A stretch of 64,000 nt of DNA, taken from assembly GCF_034356035.1 (NCBI RefSeq), contig NZ_CP136423.1, positions 558,001-622,000 of the forward strand, read 5' to 3'. The DNA is from Blautia hydrogenotrophica DSM 10507 (GTDB lineage Bacteria > Bacillota > Clostridia > Lachnospirales > Lachnospiraceae). Of this stretch, positions 1 through 9,195 are shown piece by piece; the stretch's first letter is position 1; every line of letters starts with the position of its first letter. The notes beneath the pieces are model-generated. The model saw only the letters and a list, made by a program, of their open reading frames with translations, did no database searches and had not been told where the DNA came from. Made by a program: the position numbers and the translations under genes.

Positions 1-2
1 TG

Positions 3-2288
3 ACGATTCAGACAGTGGGAGAGCAGAGTGTGGCAGGGGCAGCGGCAGGTATGGCCGCAGCTTTGCTGGTGGGCGCCTTGGTGGGAGCCGTTAACGGTTA
101 TCTGTGCGGGTATTTGGAGATCAGCCCGTTTATGGTGACTTTGGCAATGCAGACGTTGACCAGAGGTTTGACGATGATGATTACCGATGGTTCCAGAATC
201 GTCGTGAAAAATCAGGCATTTAACTGGCTGGGAGGAGGCCAGTGGAACTTAGGAGGATTCATTGTCCCCCATGTGAGTTTGGTGTTGGTGATCGTAGTGG
301 CAGCTGCACTGTTCTGGATGAGAAATTTCTCCATGGGGATAAAGCTCTATGCGGTGGGAGGCAACAAGACAGCGGCCTATGCGTCGGGAATCCCTGTGAA
401 ATTCCAGGTGTTTCAGACATACTTCATCTCGGGGCTTTTATGCGGCCTAGCTGCGATTATCACGATTGGTAGGTCCGGCTCCGCACAGCCGCTGGCAGGA
501 AACGGTTTGGAATTCGACGTGATTACGGCGGTCGTCATGGGCGGCGTCAGCCTGTTGGGTGGTGTGGGAACCATGGCAGGAATTTTTCTGGGAGCGCTGC
601 TTTTGGGTGTGCTGACTCTGGGAATCAATATGCTGGATATCCCGTCCTATTCCAACTATGTGATAAAAGGAATTTTCGTTCTAGTAGCAGTCTTGTCCAA
701 TGAGGTCACAGAGATAGTCAAGGAGGCGGTTCAGGCTGGAAAGGATATCAGGGCAGTCTCTGACAACGACAAGGTTTTGGAGAAGATGAAAAAGGGCACC
801 GCGCATACTTTGGAGCTTCAGAAGATCAAAAAGAGTTTTTCCGGGGTACCGGCGCTGAAAGGAGTATCACTGAAAATTCAGAGCGGAAAGGTACATGCCC
901 TGCTTGGTGAGAACGGTGCAGGAAAATCCACACTGATTAAGATTCTGTCAGGCGTTTACCAAAAGGATGAGGGACAGATCGAGATCGACGGACTGCCTGT
1001 CTCGATTCACTCTACGGCAGATTCCAGGAAACTGGGAATCTCTGTCATCTACCAGGAATTTGCTCTGGTGCCTGAACTGAGCATTGTCCAGAATATCTTT
1101 TTGGGAAAGGAACTGAGAAAGGGAGGAATTTTCCTCGCTATGCGGGAGATGGCACAGAGTACGAGGAAGGTAGTGGAGCGTCTGCATTTTCAATACGACG
1201 TGAACAAAAAGGTACGAAATTTGAGTGTCAGCCAACAGCAGATGGTGGAGATCGCGAAGGCATTTTCGTCAAATTCCTGGCTGGTGGTCATGGATGAGCC
1301 CACTTCTGCCATCACAGAGGCAGATAAAGAAAAATTGTTTCAGATCATTCGAGAGATGAAAAAACAGGGGCTGGCTGTGGTCTACATTTCCCACAGAATG
1401 TCCGAGATTTTTGAGATTGCGGATGAGGTCACAGTGCTTCGGGATGGTGAACAGGTAAAGACACTGCCGATTTGTGAGACCGATGAGAACGAGCTGACGA
1501 AACTGATGGTAGGCAGGGAAGTCAAAGATATCTTCAACAGGGAGCACCTGGAACCGGGAAAGGTCGTCCTGGAGGTGAAGAATTTGAAGAGAAACGGTGT
1601 TTTTGAACCGATCAGTTTTCAGGTACGTCAAGGTGAGGTGCTGGGGCTTTCCGGCCTGATGGGAGCCGGGAGAACGGAGATTGCCCGCTGTCTGTTTGGT
1701 ATGGATGCCTGGGATGGCGGAGAAATCTGGTTGAACGGTGAGCAGGTTCAAATACATTCTCCGAGGGAAGCTCTAAAAAAAGGAATCTGTTATGTGTCCG
1801 AGGACAGAAGAGGGGAAGGAATTATTCCCCTGCGCGGTGTGAGGGAGAACATCTGCCTGTCAGCAATGGACCAGATGTGCAGTCATGGATACCGGAAAAA
1901 GGACCAAGAGAGACGGTTGGGGCAGGAGTATATGGAGAAGTTCAGAATTAAAGCTGCCTCGCAGCAGCAGCCGATTGGCAATTTGAGCGGCGGAAACCAG
2001 CAGAAATGCTGCCTGGCAAAAATGTTGGCCTGTGGTCCTTCTTTGATTATTTTGGATGAGCCCACCCGTGGCATTGATGTGGGGGCTAAAGCAGAGATTC
2101 ACCGGCTGATTAGTGACTTGGTGAAACAGAAGATTGCAGTGATCCTGATTTCTTCGGAACTGCCGGAGGTGATTGGTGCCAGCGACAGAATCATCGTGTT
2201 GGCGGAAGGCAGAAAGACAGGAGAATTTACTGCCGATGAAGCAGGTCAGGAAGCGATCATGGAGAGGGCGATGAGCTTTGAAGTCTGA
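3..2288 (+). CDS. Ribose-type ABC transporter, permease fused to ATPase (5' partial)
   Basis: The frame is open from the first bases, so the N-terminus lies outside the window. The first 230 or so residues are the C-terminal half of an RbsC-type permease, with hydrophobic helices and the conserved GGVSLLGGVGT segment. A short charged linker follows, then an RbsA/MglA-type double ATPase. Domain 1 has Walker A GENGAGKS near residue 298, an SVSQQQ signature and Walker B VVMDEPTS. Domain 2 has the usual degenerate Walker A (GLMGAGRTE), then LSGGNQQ and LIILDEPTRGIDVGAK. It should import a monosaccharide across the membrane. Permease and ATPase are normally separate genes, as in the second system at 21454-23942, so the fusion is notable. 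No stop or start context is seen at the junction. The ROK kinase starts 14 bp downstream. Confidence 0.93.
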   Translation, partial: TIQTVGEQSVAGAAAGMAAALLVGALVGAVNGYLCGYLEISPFMVTLAMQTLTRGLTMMITDGSRIVVKNQAFNWLGGGQWNLGGFIVPHVSLVLVIVVAAALFWMRNFSMGIKLYAVGGNKTAAYASGIPVKFQVFQTYFISGLLCGLAAIITIGRSGSAQPLAGNGLEFDVITAVVMGGVSLLGGVGTMAGIFLGALLLGVLTLGINMLDIPSYSNYVIKGIFVLVAVLSNEVTEIVKEAVQAGKDIRAVSDNDKVLEKMKKGTAHTLELQKIKKSFSGVPALKGVSLKIQSGKVHALLGENGAGKSTLIKILSGVYQKDEGQIEIDGLPVSIHSTADSRKLGISVIYQEFALVPELSIVQNIFLGKELRKGGIFLAMREMAQSTRKVVERLHFQYDVNKKVRNLSVSQQQMVEIAKAFSSNSWLVVMDEPTSAITEADKEKLFQIIREMKKQGLAVVYISHRMSEIFEIADEVTVLRDGEQVKTLPICETDENELTKLMVGREVKDIFNREHLEPGKVVLEVKNLKRNGVFEPISFQVRQGEVLGLSGLMGAGRTEIARCLFGMDAWDGGEIWLNGEQVQIHSPREALKKGICYVSEDRRGEGIIPLRGVRENICLSAMDQMCSHGYRKKDQERRLGQEYMEKFRIKAASQQQPIGNLSGGNQQKCCLAKMLACGPSLIILDEPTRGIDVGAKAEIHRLISDLVKQKIAVILISSELPEVIGASDRIIVLAEGRKTGEFTADEAGQEAIMERAMSFEV

Positions 2289-2302
2289 AGGTGGAGAGAA
2301 CG

Positions 2303-3208
2303 ATGTACGTAGCAGCGATAGACGTAGGAGGAACAAAAATAGTGGGAGCTGCGGTGGACAGAAAAGGAGAGATCAAGACTCCGATTCGGGTGGAGAATAC
2401 AGGATTATCCGGTGAATTTATAGTGGAAACCTGTGTGGATATCTTTCACAGGCTGTCCAGGCAGCATGAAATAAAAGCTCTGGCAGTGGGAACCGGCGGC
2501 AGGCTGGACACAGAGGCCGGTATCGTCAGGAGAGCGGTAGATCTGTATACCGGTTATGTGGGACTGAACATCAAAGAGATCTTAGAAACGAACTGCCATC
2601 TTCCCGTGGTGATTGACAATGACTGCTGCATGGCGCTGCGGGGAGAGCTGTGGAAAGGTGGCTTGAAGGATTATCAGAGAGTTGCCGGATTAATTTTGGG
2701 CACCGGCGTGGGCGGAGGTGTTGCGGTCAGGAAGAATGGGCAGTACCAGATACAGCAGGCAGAGTTCGGACATTTCATTTTGCATCCAAGCGGGAGAAAA
2801 TGCCTGTGCGGTCAGCGAGGCTGCGCGGAGCAGTATCTGTCGGGGACTTCTTTGTGGAACCGGTATAACCAACTGACAGGAAGGGCGAAGATACGTTCCG
2901 GATATGAATTTTTTAACCAGGTGAAGGCAAAAGATAAGACTGCTCAGGAGATCTTGCATGAATTTGTAAAAGATCTGGCAATCTGTCTGATTTCCATTCA
3001 AAATCTCTATGACGTGGAGGCTGTGGTCATTGGCGGTGGACTGGCGGATACGAGACAGTTTTGGTGGAGAGAAACAGAATGCCAACTGGTTCAAAAAAGC
3101 AGCCATGTTCTTCCGAAGCTTGAGATTTTACCTGCCAGAAATGGAAACCAGGCGGCTCTACTGGGGGCGGCTAGACTGGGATTTGAGAAATTGGAGGCTA
3201 TGTTGTGA
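2303..3208 (+). CDS. ROK family sugar kinase, probable N-acetylmannosamine kinase
   Basis: This 301-residue protein would phosphorylate a hexose or N-acylhexosamine with ATP in the cytoplasm. It shows the ROK phosphate-binding motif DVGGTK at residues 7-12, a second GTGVGGG loop, the substrate-side EFGH motif and the zinc motif CLCGQRGCAEQ (C-x-C-G-x2-G-C). ATG 2303 was chosen because GGTGGAGAG lies just upstream; the frame is open back to a GTG at 2291. The stop overlaps the GTG start of nanE by four bases. Pairing with NanE makes ManNAc kinase (NanK) the best guess, but ROK specificity cannot be read from sequence; glucokinase or another hexosamine kinase is possible. Confidence 0.85.
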   Translation: MYVAAIDVGGTKIVGAAVDRKGEIKTPIRVENTGLSGEFIVETCVDIFHRLSRQHEIKALAVGTGGRLDTEAGIVRRAVDLYTGYVGLNIKEILETNCHLPVVIDNDCCMALRGELWKGGLKDYQRVAGLILGTGVGGGVAVRKNGQYQIQQAEFGHFILHPSGRKCLCGQRGCAEQYLSGTSLWNRYNQLTGRAKIRSGYEFFNQVKAKDKTAQEILHEFVKDLAICLISIQNLYDVEAVVIGGGLADTRQFWWRETECQLVQKSSHVLPKLEILPARNGNQAALLGAARLGFEKLEAML

Positions 3209-3909
3209 GACGAGAAGAATTGAAAAAAGGGCTGATTGTGTCCTGCCAGGCTACAGCCGAGGAACCCATGAGGGGAAGTGAGACGATGGGAAGGTTTGCA
3301 CTGGCGGCGCAGATTGGCGGGGCAGCAGCCGTGAGAATGAATGGTGTCGCTGATATTTTGGCAGCAAGACAGTTAATAGATATTCCCGTGATTGGTTTAA
3401 TTAAGAGGCATTACGCTGGCTACTGGCCCTATATCACACCGACTCTGAGAGAGGTGGAGGCGGTCTATCTTGCAGGCTGTGAGATGGCTGCGGTGGATGC
3501 GACCAATCAGGAAAGTCCGTCTGGGATGAGTCCAGAGTCATATATCAGAGAAATCAAAAAGCGTTTTCCAGATTTACTGCTGGTGGCAGATATTTCCACC
3601 ATTGAAGAAGGAGAAGTGGCAGAACAAGCGGGAGCAGACTTGATTTCCTCGACTCTAGCAGGATATACCGAATACACAAGACAGGATAGCAGTCTGATTG
3701 TGGAGCTTCAGCCTCCGGCACTGGAGCTGGTACAGAAGCTGGCTGCACGGGTTAGCGTTCCGGTGATTGCGGAAGGAAGGTATTGGAATGAGGTTCTGGC
3801 GGCAAAAGCCATGGAGGCAGGAGCACACAATGTAGTGATCGGGGCTGGAATTACAAGACCTCAGATTATCACAAAGAAAATCGTGGACGCTTTGGAGAAG
3901 TATTGTTAA
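3205..3909 (+). CDS. nanE: N-acylglucosamine-6-phosphate 2-epimerase
   Basis: This 234-residue TIM-barrel enzyme converts ManNAc-6-P to GlcNAc-6-P. It has the NanE N-terminus (LKKGLIVSCQA), the AAVRMNG segment, the PVIGLIKR strand with the expected catalytic lysine at residue 67, the AVDAT strand, and the C-terminal PVIAEGRYW and VVIGAGITRP phosphate-site strands. Length is typical. The start is GTG, overlapping the kinase stop (GTGA), which implies translational coupling. No nanA lyase or nagA deacetylase lies in view, so either free ManNAc is the substrate or those genes lie elsewhere. Confidence 0.93.
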   Translation: MRREELKKGLIVSCQATAEEPMRGSETMGRFALAAQIGGAAAVRMNGVADILAARQLIDIPVIGLIKRHYAGYWPYITPTLREVEAVYLAGCEMAAVDATNQESPSGMSPESYIREIKKRFPDLLLVADISTIEEGEVAEQAGADLISSTLAGYTEYTRQDSSLIVELQPPALELVQKLAARVSVPVIAEGRYWNEVLAAKAMEAGAHNVVIGAGITRPQIITKKIVDALEKYC

Positions 3910-3920
3910 GGAGTAAGAGA

Positions 3921-6023
3921 ATGAGAGCATACATAGAGGTGGAAAAAATTCAGGGATGTTATATTGAGGGGGAACATCCGCTGCCGATTTTCAGAGATAT
4001 GGAAGAAAATAAGCCGTCGAGAGGGGACGGTACGCTGGCGGCGGAAGAAGAAAAACAATTGGGTGAGCACACGGGATTCCGGGTTCTTCCCTACCGGATG
4101 CAGGATAAATACAGCAGAGAGAAGAAACCAATTTTTCTAAAGACGGTTGTCCTGGAAAATGAGAAGCGCCGGGCAGTTTTTCTGCCGGAATACGGCGGGA
4201 GGCTTCAGTCTTTTGTAAATAAGGAGACTGGAAAAGAGATTCTGTATAGGAATCCGGTGTTTCAGCCAGCGAATCTGGGAATCCGAAACGCCTGGTTTTC
4301 TGGGGGAGTGGAATGGAATGCAGCGCAGTATGGACACACGGTGTACAGCAGTTCACCGGTGTACTTTGCAAAGTGTATAGGTAAGGACGGGGAAGAATTT
4401 GTGCGGATGTATGAATTCGAGAGAATGAAAAGGCTGTACATTCAGATTGATTTTCATCTGCCGAAAGGGGCGGAAACCCTGTTCTTACATGTGAAAATAC
4501 AAAATTTGGACGATGAAAAAAAATCCATGTATTGGTGGACGAATATAGCGATACAGGCAGAAGAGAAGCTGAGAGTCTTTTCTGGGACGGACGAAGTCAT
4601 GTACCTTCATCCTGAGAGCATCAGCGACAATGTAAATCCGGTCCGTGTGTTCGGACATACGAGACTGCCTGATTTGCCGACACTGCCGGGAAAGGATTCT
4701 TCTTATCCGTCCAATGCGGATTATTCCAATGAGTTTTTCTTCCAAAATCCAGAGAAGCCGGAGGCTTGCTGGAGCGCGGCGGCTTATGGAGATGGCAGAG
4801 TGTTTTTTGAAGAGTCCACGCTGCCGCTGCGGTACCGAAAAATGTTCTGCTGGGGTAGACATCCGGGCGGCAGACGTTGGTGCTCCTATTTGGCCACGGA
4901 GACGGAAGGAAACTATGTGGAGCTTCAGGCGGGATTGACGCCGACCCAACTGAATGGTATAGAGATTCCGGGTAAGACTGTCTGGGAGTTCACACAGGCG
5001 ATCGGTGAGACGAGGATGGAGGACATTCAGGCCCCATATCAGAAAGACTATGGGAGGGCGCGAAAGTCTGTGGAACAACAGGTACACCAGGCCTTGGGGG
5101 AGGAAGAGCTAGCATGTTGGGAGGCATATTTTAAGGAAATGTCCGTGAAAAAGGCAGAACGAATTCTGTCTGCTGGCACAGGCTGGGGAACCTTGGAGCG
5201 CCAAAGATGTGAAAAAGAAGGAGAAGGATTCCCATCTTGGCTGGAATTTGAGGACTCTGCCCTGGGGGCGCCTCAATACCCGTGGATGTTTCTGCTGGAA
5301 AACGGGTTTCTGCCTGAGCTAGATGTGATGGAAGCTCCGAAGAGCTGGATGGTTGATGCGAAGTTTGAACATCTTCTCCGTCACAGCCTCGCCGACCAAA
5401 AAGGAGATCACTATTTGGCACATCTGCATATGGGAGTCATGGAGTATGAAAATGGAAATCGGACAGCAGGTATAAACGAGTGGAGAAAGTCGCTGGAACA
5501 GAAAGCCTCTCCAATTGCTTATCGGAATTTGGCCTACGACGAGAAGATGCAGGGAAACCAAAATCAGGCGATTGAATATATGAAAAAGGCGGTGGAATTG
5601 GAAGACAATAAGATTGACAAAGTATTTTCAGAAGAATATATGGCACTTTTGCTGGAAGCAAAAAGATATGAGAATGCATGGGATTACTATTGTTCTCTGC
5701 CGATGAAACGGCAGGAATCTGACCGCCTGACCCTGCAAGCTGGATTGGCGGGAGTCGAGATCGGACAGGAAGCGTTTGTGGAAGCGGTGCTGCATAGAGA
5801 GTTCTCTTGCATTCGCGAGGGGGATACTAGTCTGACGGATTTGTATTTCCGATATCAGGCGAAAAAGAGGATGCAGGAGATAAAGGATTGTGACGAGCAG
5901 GAAGCAGCCAGATATGTGGAGGAAAATCTGAATCCTCCGGAGGAGATTGATTTCCGGATGTTTGTAAAAAGGGAGAGGACAGATGAAAACAAATACAGAG
6001 AGAGAAATTTTCCAGCAACATGA
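3921..6023 (+). CDS. DUF5107 domain protein with TPR-like C-terminus
   Basis: This is a roughly 700-residue cytoplasmic protein with no signal peptide. Residues from about 80 to 400 match the DUF5107 family, whose galactose-mutarotase-like beta-sandwich is recognised by LPEYGGRLQSFVNKETGKE, SGGVEWN and a WGRHPGGRRW segment. The last 200 residues carry helical repeats of TPR type (HLAHLHMGVMEYENGN, AYRNLAYDEKMQGN, QAIEYMKKAVELE). ATG 3921 follows AAGGAG; a TTG further upstream is less likely. Such proteins sit in carbohydrate operons of gut bacteria, and mutarotase or glycan-binding roles are suspected but unproven. Its 3' end overlaps the SIS gene by 41 bp, so the two are probably coupled. 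Confidence 0.85.
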   Translation: MRAYIEVEKIQGCYIEGEHPLPIFRDMEENKPSRGDGTLAAEEEKQLGEHTGFRVLPYRMQDKYSREKKPIFLKTVVLENEKRRAVFLPEYGGRLQSFVNKETGKEILYRNPVFQPANLGIRNAWFSGGVEWNAAQYGHTVYSSSPVYFAKCIGKDGEEFVRMYEFERMKRLYIQIDFHLPKGAETLFLHVKIQNLDDEKKSMYWWTNIAIQAEEKLRVFSGTDEVMYLHPESISDNVNPVRVFGHTRLPDLPTLPGKDSSYPSNADYSNEFFFQNPEKPEACWSAAAYGDGRVFFEESTLPLRYRKMFCWGRHPGGRRWCSYLATETEGNYVELQAGLTPTQLNGIEIPGKTVWEFTQAIGETRMEDIQAPYQKDYGRARKSVEQQVHQALGEEELACWEAYFKEMSVKKAERILSAGTGWGTLERQRCEKEGEGFPSWLEFEDSALGAPQYPWMFLLENGFLPELDVMEAPKSWMVDAKFEHLLRHSLADQKGDHYLAHLHMGVMEYENGNRTAGINEWRKSLEQKASPIAYRNLAYDEKMQGNQNQAIEYMKKAVELEDNKIDKVFSEEYMALLLEAKRYENAWDYYCSLPMKRQESDRLTLQAGLAGVEIGQEAFVEAVLHREFSCIREGDTSLTDLYFRYQAKKRMQEIKDCDEQEAARYVEENLNPPEEIDFRMFVKRERTDENKYRERNFPAT

Positions 6024-7023
6024 GGCACTGAGGAAGACTTACGCCTATCTGATGGAACACGAAGAAGAAATCAAAAACTTTTTTAACGGATGTGGTTGTA
6101 AAAAAATAGTCTTCATGGGCTGCGGCTCCAGCTATATGCTGGCGAAATCGGGACAGAGAATGTTTGGCGCGGCGAAAGGCGTGAGCTCGGTAGCAATAGC
6201 CGGAGGAGATTATTTGATGTGCCCCAACTTTTACCAGGAGTGTGTGAAGGACAGTCTAGTTGTGGTTTTATCCCGCTCAGGAAAAACTTCAGAGATGGTT
6301 CGGGCTTTGGAGATACTGAAAGAGCATGAGAACTGTATCGTGCTCTCTATAACCGCGGCACAACCGAATGACTTTTCAAAGTACGCAGATTTGGAGCTGA
6401 CCATGGATTGGTGTTGTGATTTGAGTGTGTGTCAAACTAGGACGGTCACGAATTTCTATCTGGCTTTGAGTATGCTCTTTTGCTTTTACAGACAGGACAC
6501 CTGCACATTGGAGGCGTTGAGGACAGCCGTGAGAGAAAATGAGAAGTTCCAGGAGCAGAATCGAGAGCATCTCTGTAAGATCGCAGAGATGGACTGGAAT
6601 CGGGTTGTGGTTCTGGCAAACGGCCTTTTCAATGGAATTGCTCAGGAAGGAGCACTGGCGTTCACAGAGATCGCGATGGTTCCGGGATGCAGCTATTCCA
6701 TGCTGGATTATCGCCATGGGCCGATTGTGCTCAATGACAGGAGGACTTTGACGGTCGTTTTGCTGCAGCAGAAAGAAAAAGAACTGCAAAGAGGCCTGTT
6801 GGCAGATTTAAAGAAAAGGGGCGGCTTTGTGCTGGCCGTCGGCCAGGGAACAAAAGAATTCTGGGGCGTTGATGCCCTGATTGATGCGGGGAAAGAATGG
6901 AATACCTGTGCGGCGGGAATTCCCTTTCTCTATACCATACAGATACTGGCCTATGAAAAGGCTGTAAAGTTGGGGATGAACCCGGACCAGCCGGAAGGAC
7001 TGGATGCGTATATTCTACTTTGA
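5983..7023 (+). CDS. SIS domain sugar-phosphate isomerase/deaminase-like protein
   Basis: This 346-residue protein carries two SIS modules of the GlmS-isomerase/AgaS/FrlB type. The first has MGCGSSYMLAKSG near residues 45-57 and LSRSGKTSEMV near 98-108. The second has EGALAFTEIAMV followed by MLDYRHGP, where the family's catalytic Glu and His lie. Proteins of this type deaminate or isomerise amino-sugar phosphates. In this operon it could take glucosamine-6-P to fructose-6-P, in place of NagB. It starts inside the end of the DUF5107 gene and is the last gene of the operon. Exact substrate is unknown. Confidence 0.85.
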   Translation: MKTNTEREIFQQHEALRKTYAYLMEHEEEIKNFFNGCGCKKIVFMGCGSSYMLAKSGQRMFGAAKGVSSVAIAGGDYLMCPNFYQECVKDSLVVVLSRSGKTSEMVRALEILKEHENCIVLSITAAQPNDFSKYADLELTMDWCCDLSVCQTRTVTNFYLALSMLFCFYRQDTCTLEALRTAVRENEKFQEQNREHLCKIAEMDWNRVVVLANGLFNGIAQEGALAFTEIAMVPGCSYSMLDYRHGPIVLNDRRTLTVVLLQQKEKELQRGLLADLKKRGGFVLAVGQGTKEFWGVDALIDAGKEWNTCAAGIPFLYTIQILAYEKAVKLGMNPDQPEGLDAYILL

Positions 7024-7050
7024 GACAGCAAAGAACGGTATCTTTGTCTT

Positions 7051-7150
7051 GTTCTAGGAAAGACCTTGTCACACCAATGCACGAGAGCTCTTTCCTAGAA
7101 CATAAACGTACCGCTAAAAATGCGCGCACTGCAATAAGGTAGTTCATCGC
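7051..7150. repeat. Decayed copy of dispersed structured repeat family 2
   Basis: A perfect 13-bp inverted repeat (GTTCTAGGAAAGA at 7051-7063 and its complement at 7089-7101) opens this segment. It is followed by ATGCGCGCACTGCAAT-AAGG and a small ATCGC/GCGAT hairpin. The same order of parts is seen in the fuller copies at 40271-40439 and 45825-45992. Only the left half is recognisable here. Confidence 0.5.
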
Positions 7151-7332
7151 ATAGCGATCTTGGAGCTTTGCTTGCTGAGTGCAGGTGCCTGCAATTTCTG
7201 CACTTAGCGCAGGTATACTTGGTAGAGGAAGTCTGTATTATATAAATAGTAAGAGAGAAGTTTTATGTATTCATTCAGCAGGATATTCCCTTTTGTGTAG
7301 ACCGAAAAGTCTGATGTAAGATATACTATTAG

Positions 7333-7521
7333 TTACTCTGGGCAGGGCCGAATTTTTGAGGTCCTGCCCCAATCTTGTCGGTGGCCGAGCCATTTTTTTG
7401 TGATATTCTTCATGGTCAGATACAGGATTTTTAGGAGACTCTCATCAGAACGAAAAAAGGTTTTGTATTTTATGACCTTTGTTAGCAGGCGGTTAAATTT
7501 CTCAAATCCACATAAATACAG
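7333..7521 (-). pseudogene. IS256/Mutator transposase, C-terminal remnant
   Basis: The minus strand is open for 63 codons without a start. It reads EKFNRLLTKVIKYKTFF, then SDESLLKILYLTMKNITKKW and RQDWG, the conserved C-terminal block of IS256-type transposases. The end reads RTSKIRPCPE, which looks frameshifted after the WG. No upstream catalytic domain and no terminal inverted repeats are visible, so this is a dead tail of a mobile element. Confidence 0.6.
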
Positions 7522-7853
7522 TTAAAGGAAAATTATAGCGAAATTACAACAAGCGAAAGAGCCTTATATAACGACTCATAGAGAAGTATCAAAGTGATAG
7601 GAGAAGACACTTGAAACAGAGTGTCTTTTTCTATGCAGTATAACAGCATACGAATCTATTTTTTTTGATTACCTCAAGAACTTCTTAGTTTATGGTTTGC
7701 AAAGAGATTGTTGTGCAAGCAATGCTATAGCACTCTTTATAAACCATGGACTGATAATTAACTTTTTAAAAGTGGAAAAGAAATGACAAAGTTTATAACA
7801 GAATGATATAATGCAGAGGAAGATAAATTGAAAGTTGTAAGGGGCATAGCATT
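7522..7853. other. Intergenic region with hairpin and promoter-like site
   Basis: No convincing gene is present here. A terminator-like hairpin lies at 7604-7630. A longer imperfect inverted repeat around 7691-7750 pairs GGTTTGCAAAGAG with CTCTTTATAAACC. A TATAAT box at about 7806 probably once served the methyltransferase pseudogene. Confidence 0.5.
7604..7630 (+). terminator. Rho-independent terminator-like hairpin
   Basis: The arms AAGACACT and AGTGTCTT form an 8-bp stem with an 8-base loop, followed by a short T run. No gene lies immediately upstream, so it may be a leftover of lost sequence. Confidence 0.6.
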
Positions 7854-8490
7854 ATGATGAATTATTATGGAAATTTATGTACAGATATGTATGATATTTT
7901 ACACAAAAACGCTCCACAAAAGGAATTATCCTTTTATCTTTCCTACGCTGAAAAAAGTATGTCAATTTTAGAACCTTTATGCGGGAGCGGAAGATTTTTA
8001 TTCCTTTTTTTAAAGAGGTTACGATATTCAAGGCATTGATCTTTCAAAAGAGATGCTTGCAGAGTTAAACTTCTGGTTCCATGTCTTTGTTCACCGATAT
8101 GGAAATCTGCAAGATGATTTTGAAAAAATGAAATCCTTGCTTAAAAAAGGTTGTAGATTTGTTTTTGTGGTAGATACTGTTGCTAATAGCACCACAAATG
8201 ACTCTGACTATAAAGTTTCTAGCTCTGTAAAAACAAAAGAGGGATACGATTTAATTCTAAAAAACAAAAATTATTACGACGAAGATACACAGACCCAATT
8301 TTTGACCAGTACCTATGAATTGTATGACGGAACAATGCTATTGCAATAAGAAACAATGGACTTTCAAACACCTCTACAAACTAGGAGATATGGAAGATAT
8401 TTGGCATAATATAGGCTTTATAAAAATATAGGTATATTCTTCTTATGCCAAGGAAACTGCAAAAAACAATCAGACAGATGTTCTTGTATG
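7854..8490 (+). pseudogene. SAM-dependent methyltransferase, broken by frameshifts and a deletion
   Basis: The N-terminal piece (7854-8039) reads into a class I methyltransferase motif I (ILEPLCGSGRF) and then shifts frame. The next frame supplies YDIQGIDLSKEMLAELN, the acidic motif II region. The sequence then jumps directly to a C-terminal part (DDFEKMKSLLKKGCRFVF, ending near 8349), so the middle of the Rossmann domain is missing. A further shift recovers HLYKLGDMEDIWHNIGF and an in-frame TAG before the end at 8490. At least three lesions exclude a working enzyme. AAGGGG precedes the ATG. Confidence 0.75.
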
Positions 8491-8552
8491 AATGTTCTTT
8501 TTGAAATTTCTTGTCTGTACAGAAGAAAGTAAATGTAAATTCAGGAGGAAAA

Positions 8553-9137
8553 ATGAATACCCCCACATTAAAAACAGAAAGACTGATTTTAAGGAAATTT
8601 ACGGAACAAGATATGGAAGCACTTTTTCTCATTCTTAAAGATGAAGAAGTCAATAAATTTTTACCTTGGTATCCTATGGAAAATATAGAGGAAACAAGGA
8701 AGTTTTATGAGAAACGATATGCTGCAAAATATGCACAGCCACAAAGTTATGCATATGCTATCTGTTTAAAAGAAGATAACTTTCCAATAGGTTATATCAA
8801 AGTTGATATGGAAGAACACCATGACTTTGGTTATGGTCTGCGTAGGGAGTTCTGGCACAGGGGAATAGTTACAGAAGCAGGAAAAATCGTTGTAGAACAG
8901 GTAAAAAAAGATGGGGTTCCGTATATTACGGCAACCCATGACAAAAATAATCCGAGAAGTGGAAATGTAATGAAAAAAGTAGGTATGAAGTACTGCTATT
9001 CCTTTGAAGAACAGTGGAAACCGAAAAATTTTCCTGTTATATTCAGAATGTATCAGCTCAATTTTGATGGCAATACAAATTTTGTATATCTTAAATATTG
9101 GAATGAGTCTGATAATCATTTTATTGAGGAGTTATAA
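8553..9137 (+). CDS. GNAT family N-acetyltransferase (RimJ/RimL-like)
   Basis: This 194-residue acetyl-CoA-dependent transferase has the typical N-terminus TERLILRKFTEQDMEALF, the motif A region FGYGLRREFWHRGIVTEAGK (the usual glycine-rich turn is Arg-x-x-x-Trp-x-x-Gly-Ile here) and the C-terminal HDKNNPRSGNVMKKVGMKY block of RimJ/RimL relatives. ATG 8553 follows CAGGAGGAAAA. It may modify a small molecule or ribosomal protein; the substrate is unknown. It sits in a run of unrelated single genes. Confidence 0.85.
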   Translation: MNTPTLKTERLILRKFTEQDMEALFLILKDEEVNKFLPWYPMENIEETRKFYEKRYAAKYAQPQSYAYAICLKEDNFPIGYIKVDMEEHHDFGYGLRREFWHRGIVTEAGKIVVEQVKKDGVPYITATHDKNNPRSGNVMKKVGMKYCYSFEEQWKPKNFPVIFRMYQLNFDGNTNFVYLKYWNESDNHFIEEL

Positions 9138-9195
9138 AATTCCAGTTTATAGAACTAAGAAAATTGACATTTATGGAATAGGAAGTGCATGTATA

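Noticed and set aside
7051..7101. Terminator of the region 1 operon
   Set aside because: The stem is long but the 25-base loop and absent T run do not fit; the same structure recurs in the family 2 repeats.
9004..9195. Longer lipoprotein frame overlapping the GNAT gene
   Set aside because: It would bury the signal peptide inside the protein; the lipobox fixes the start at or near 9196.
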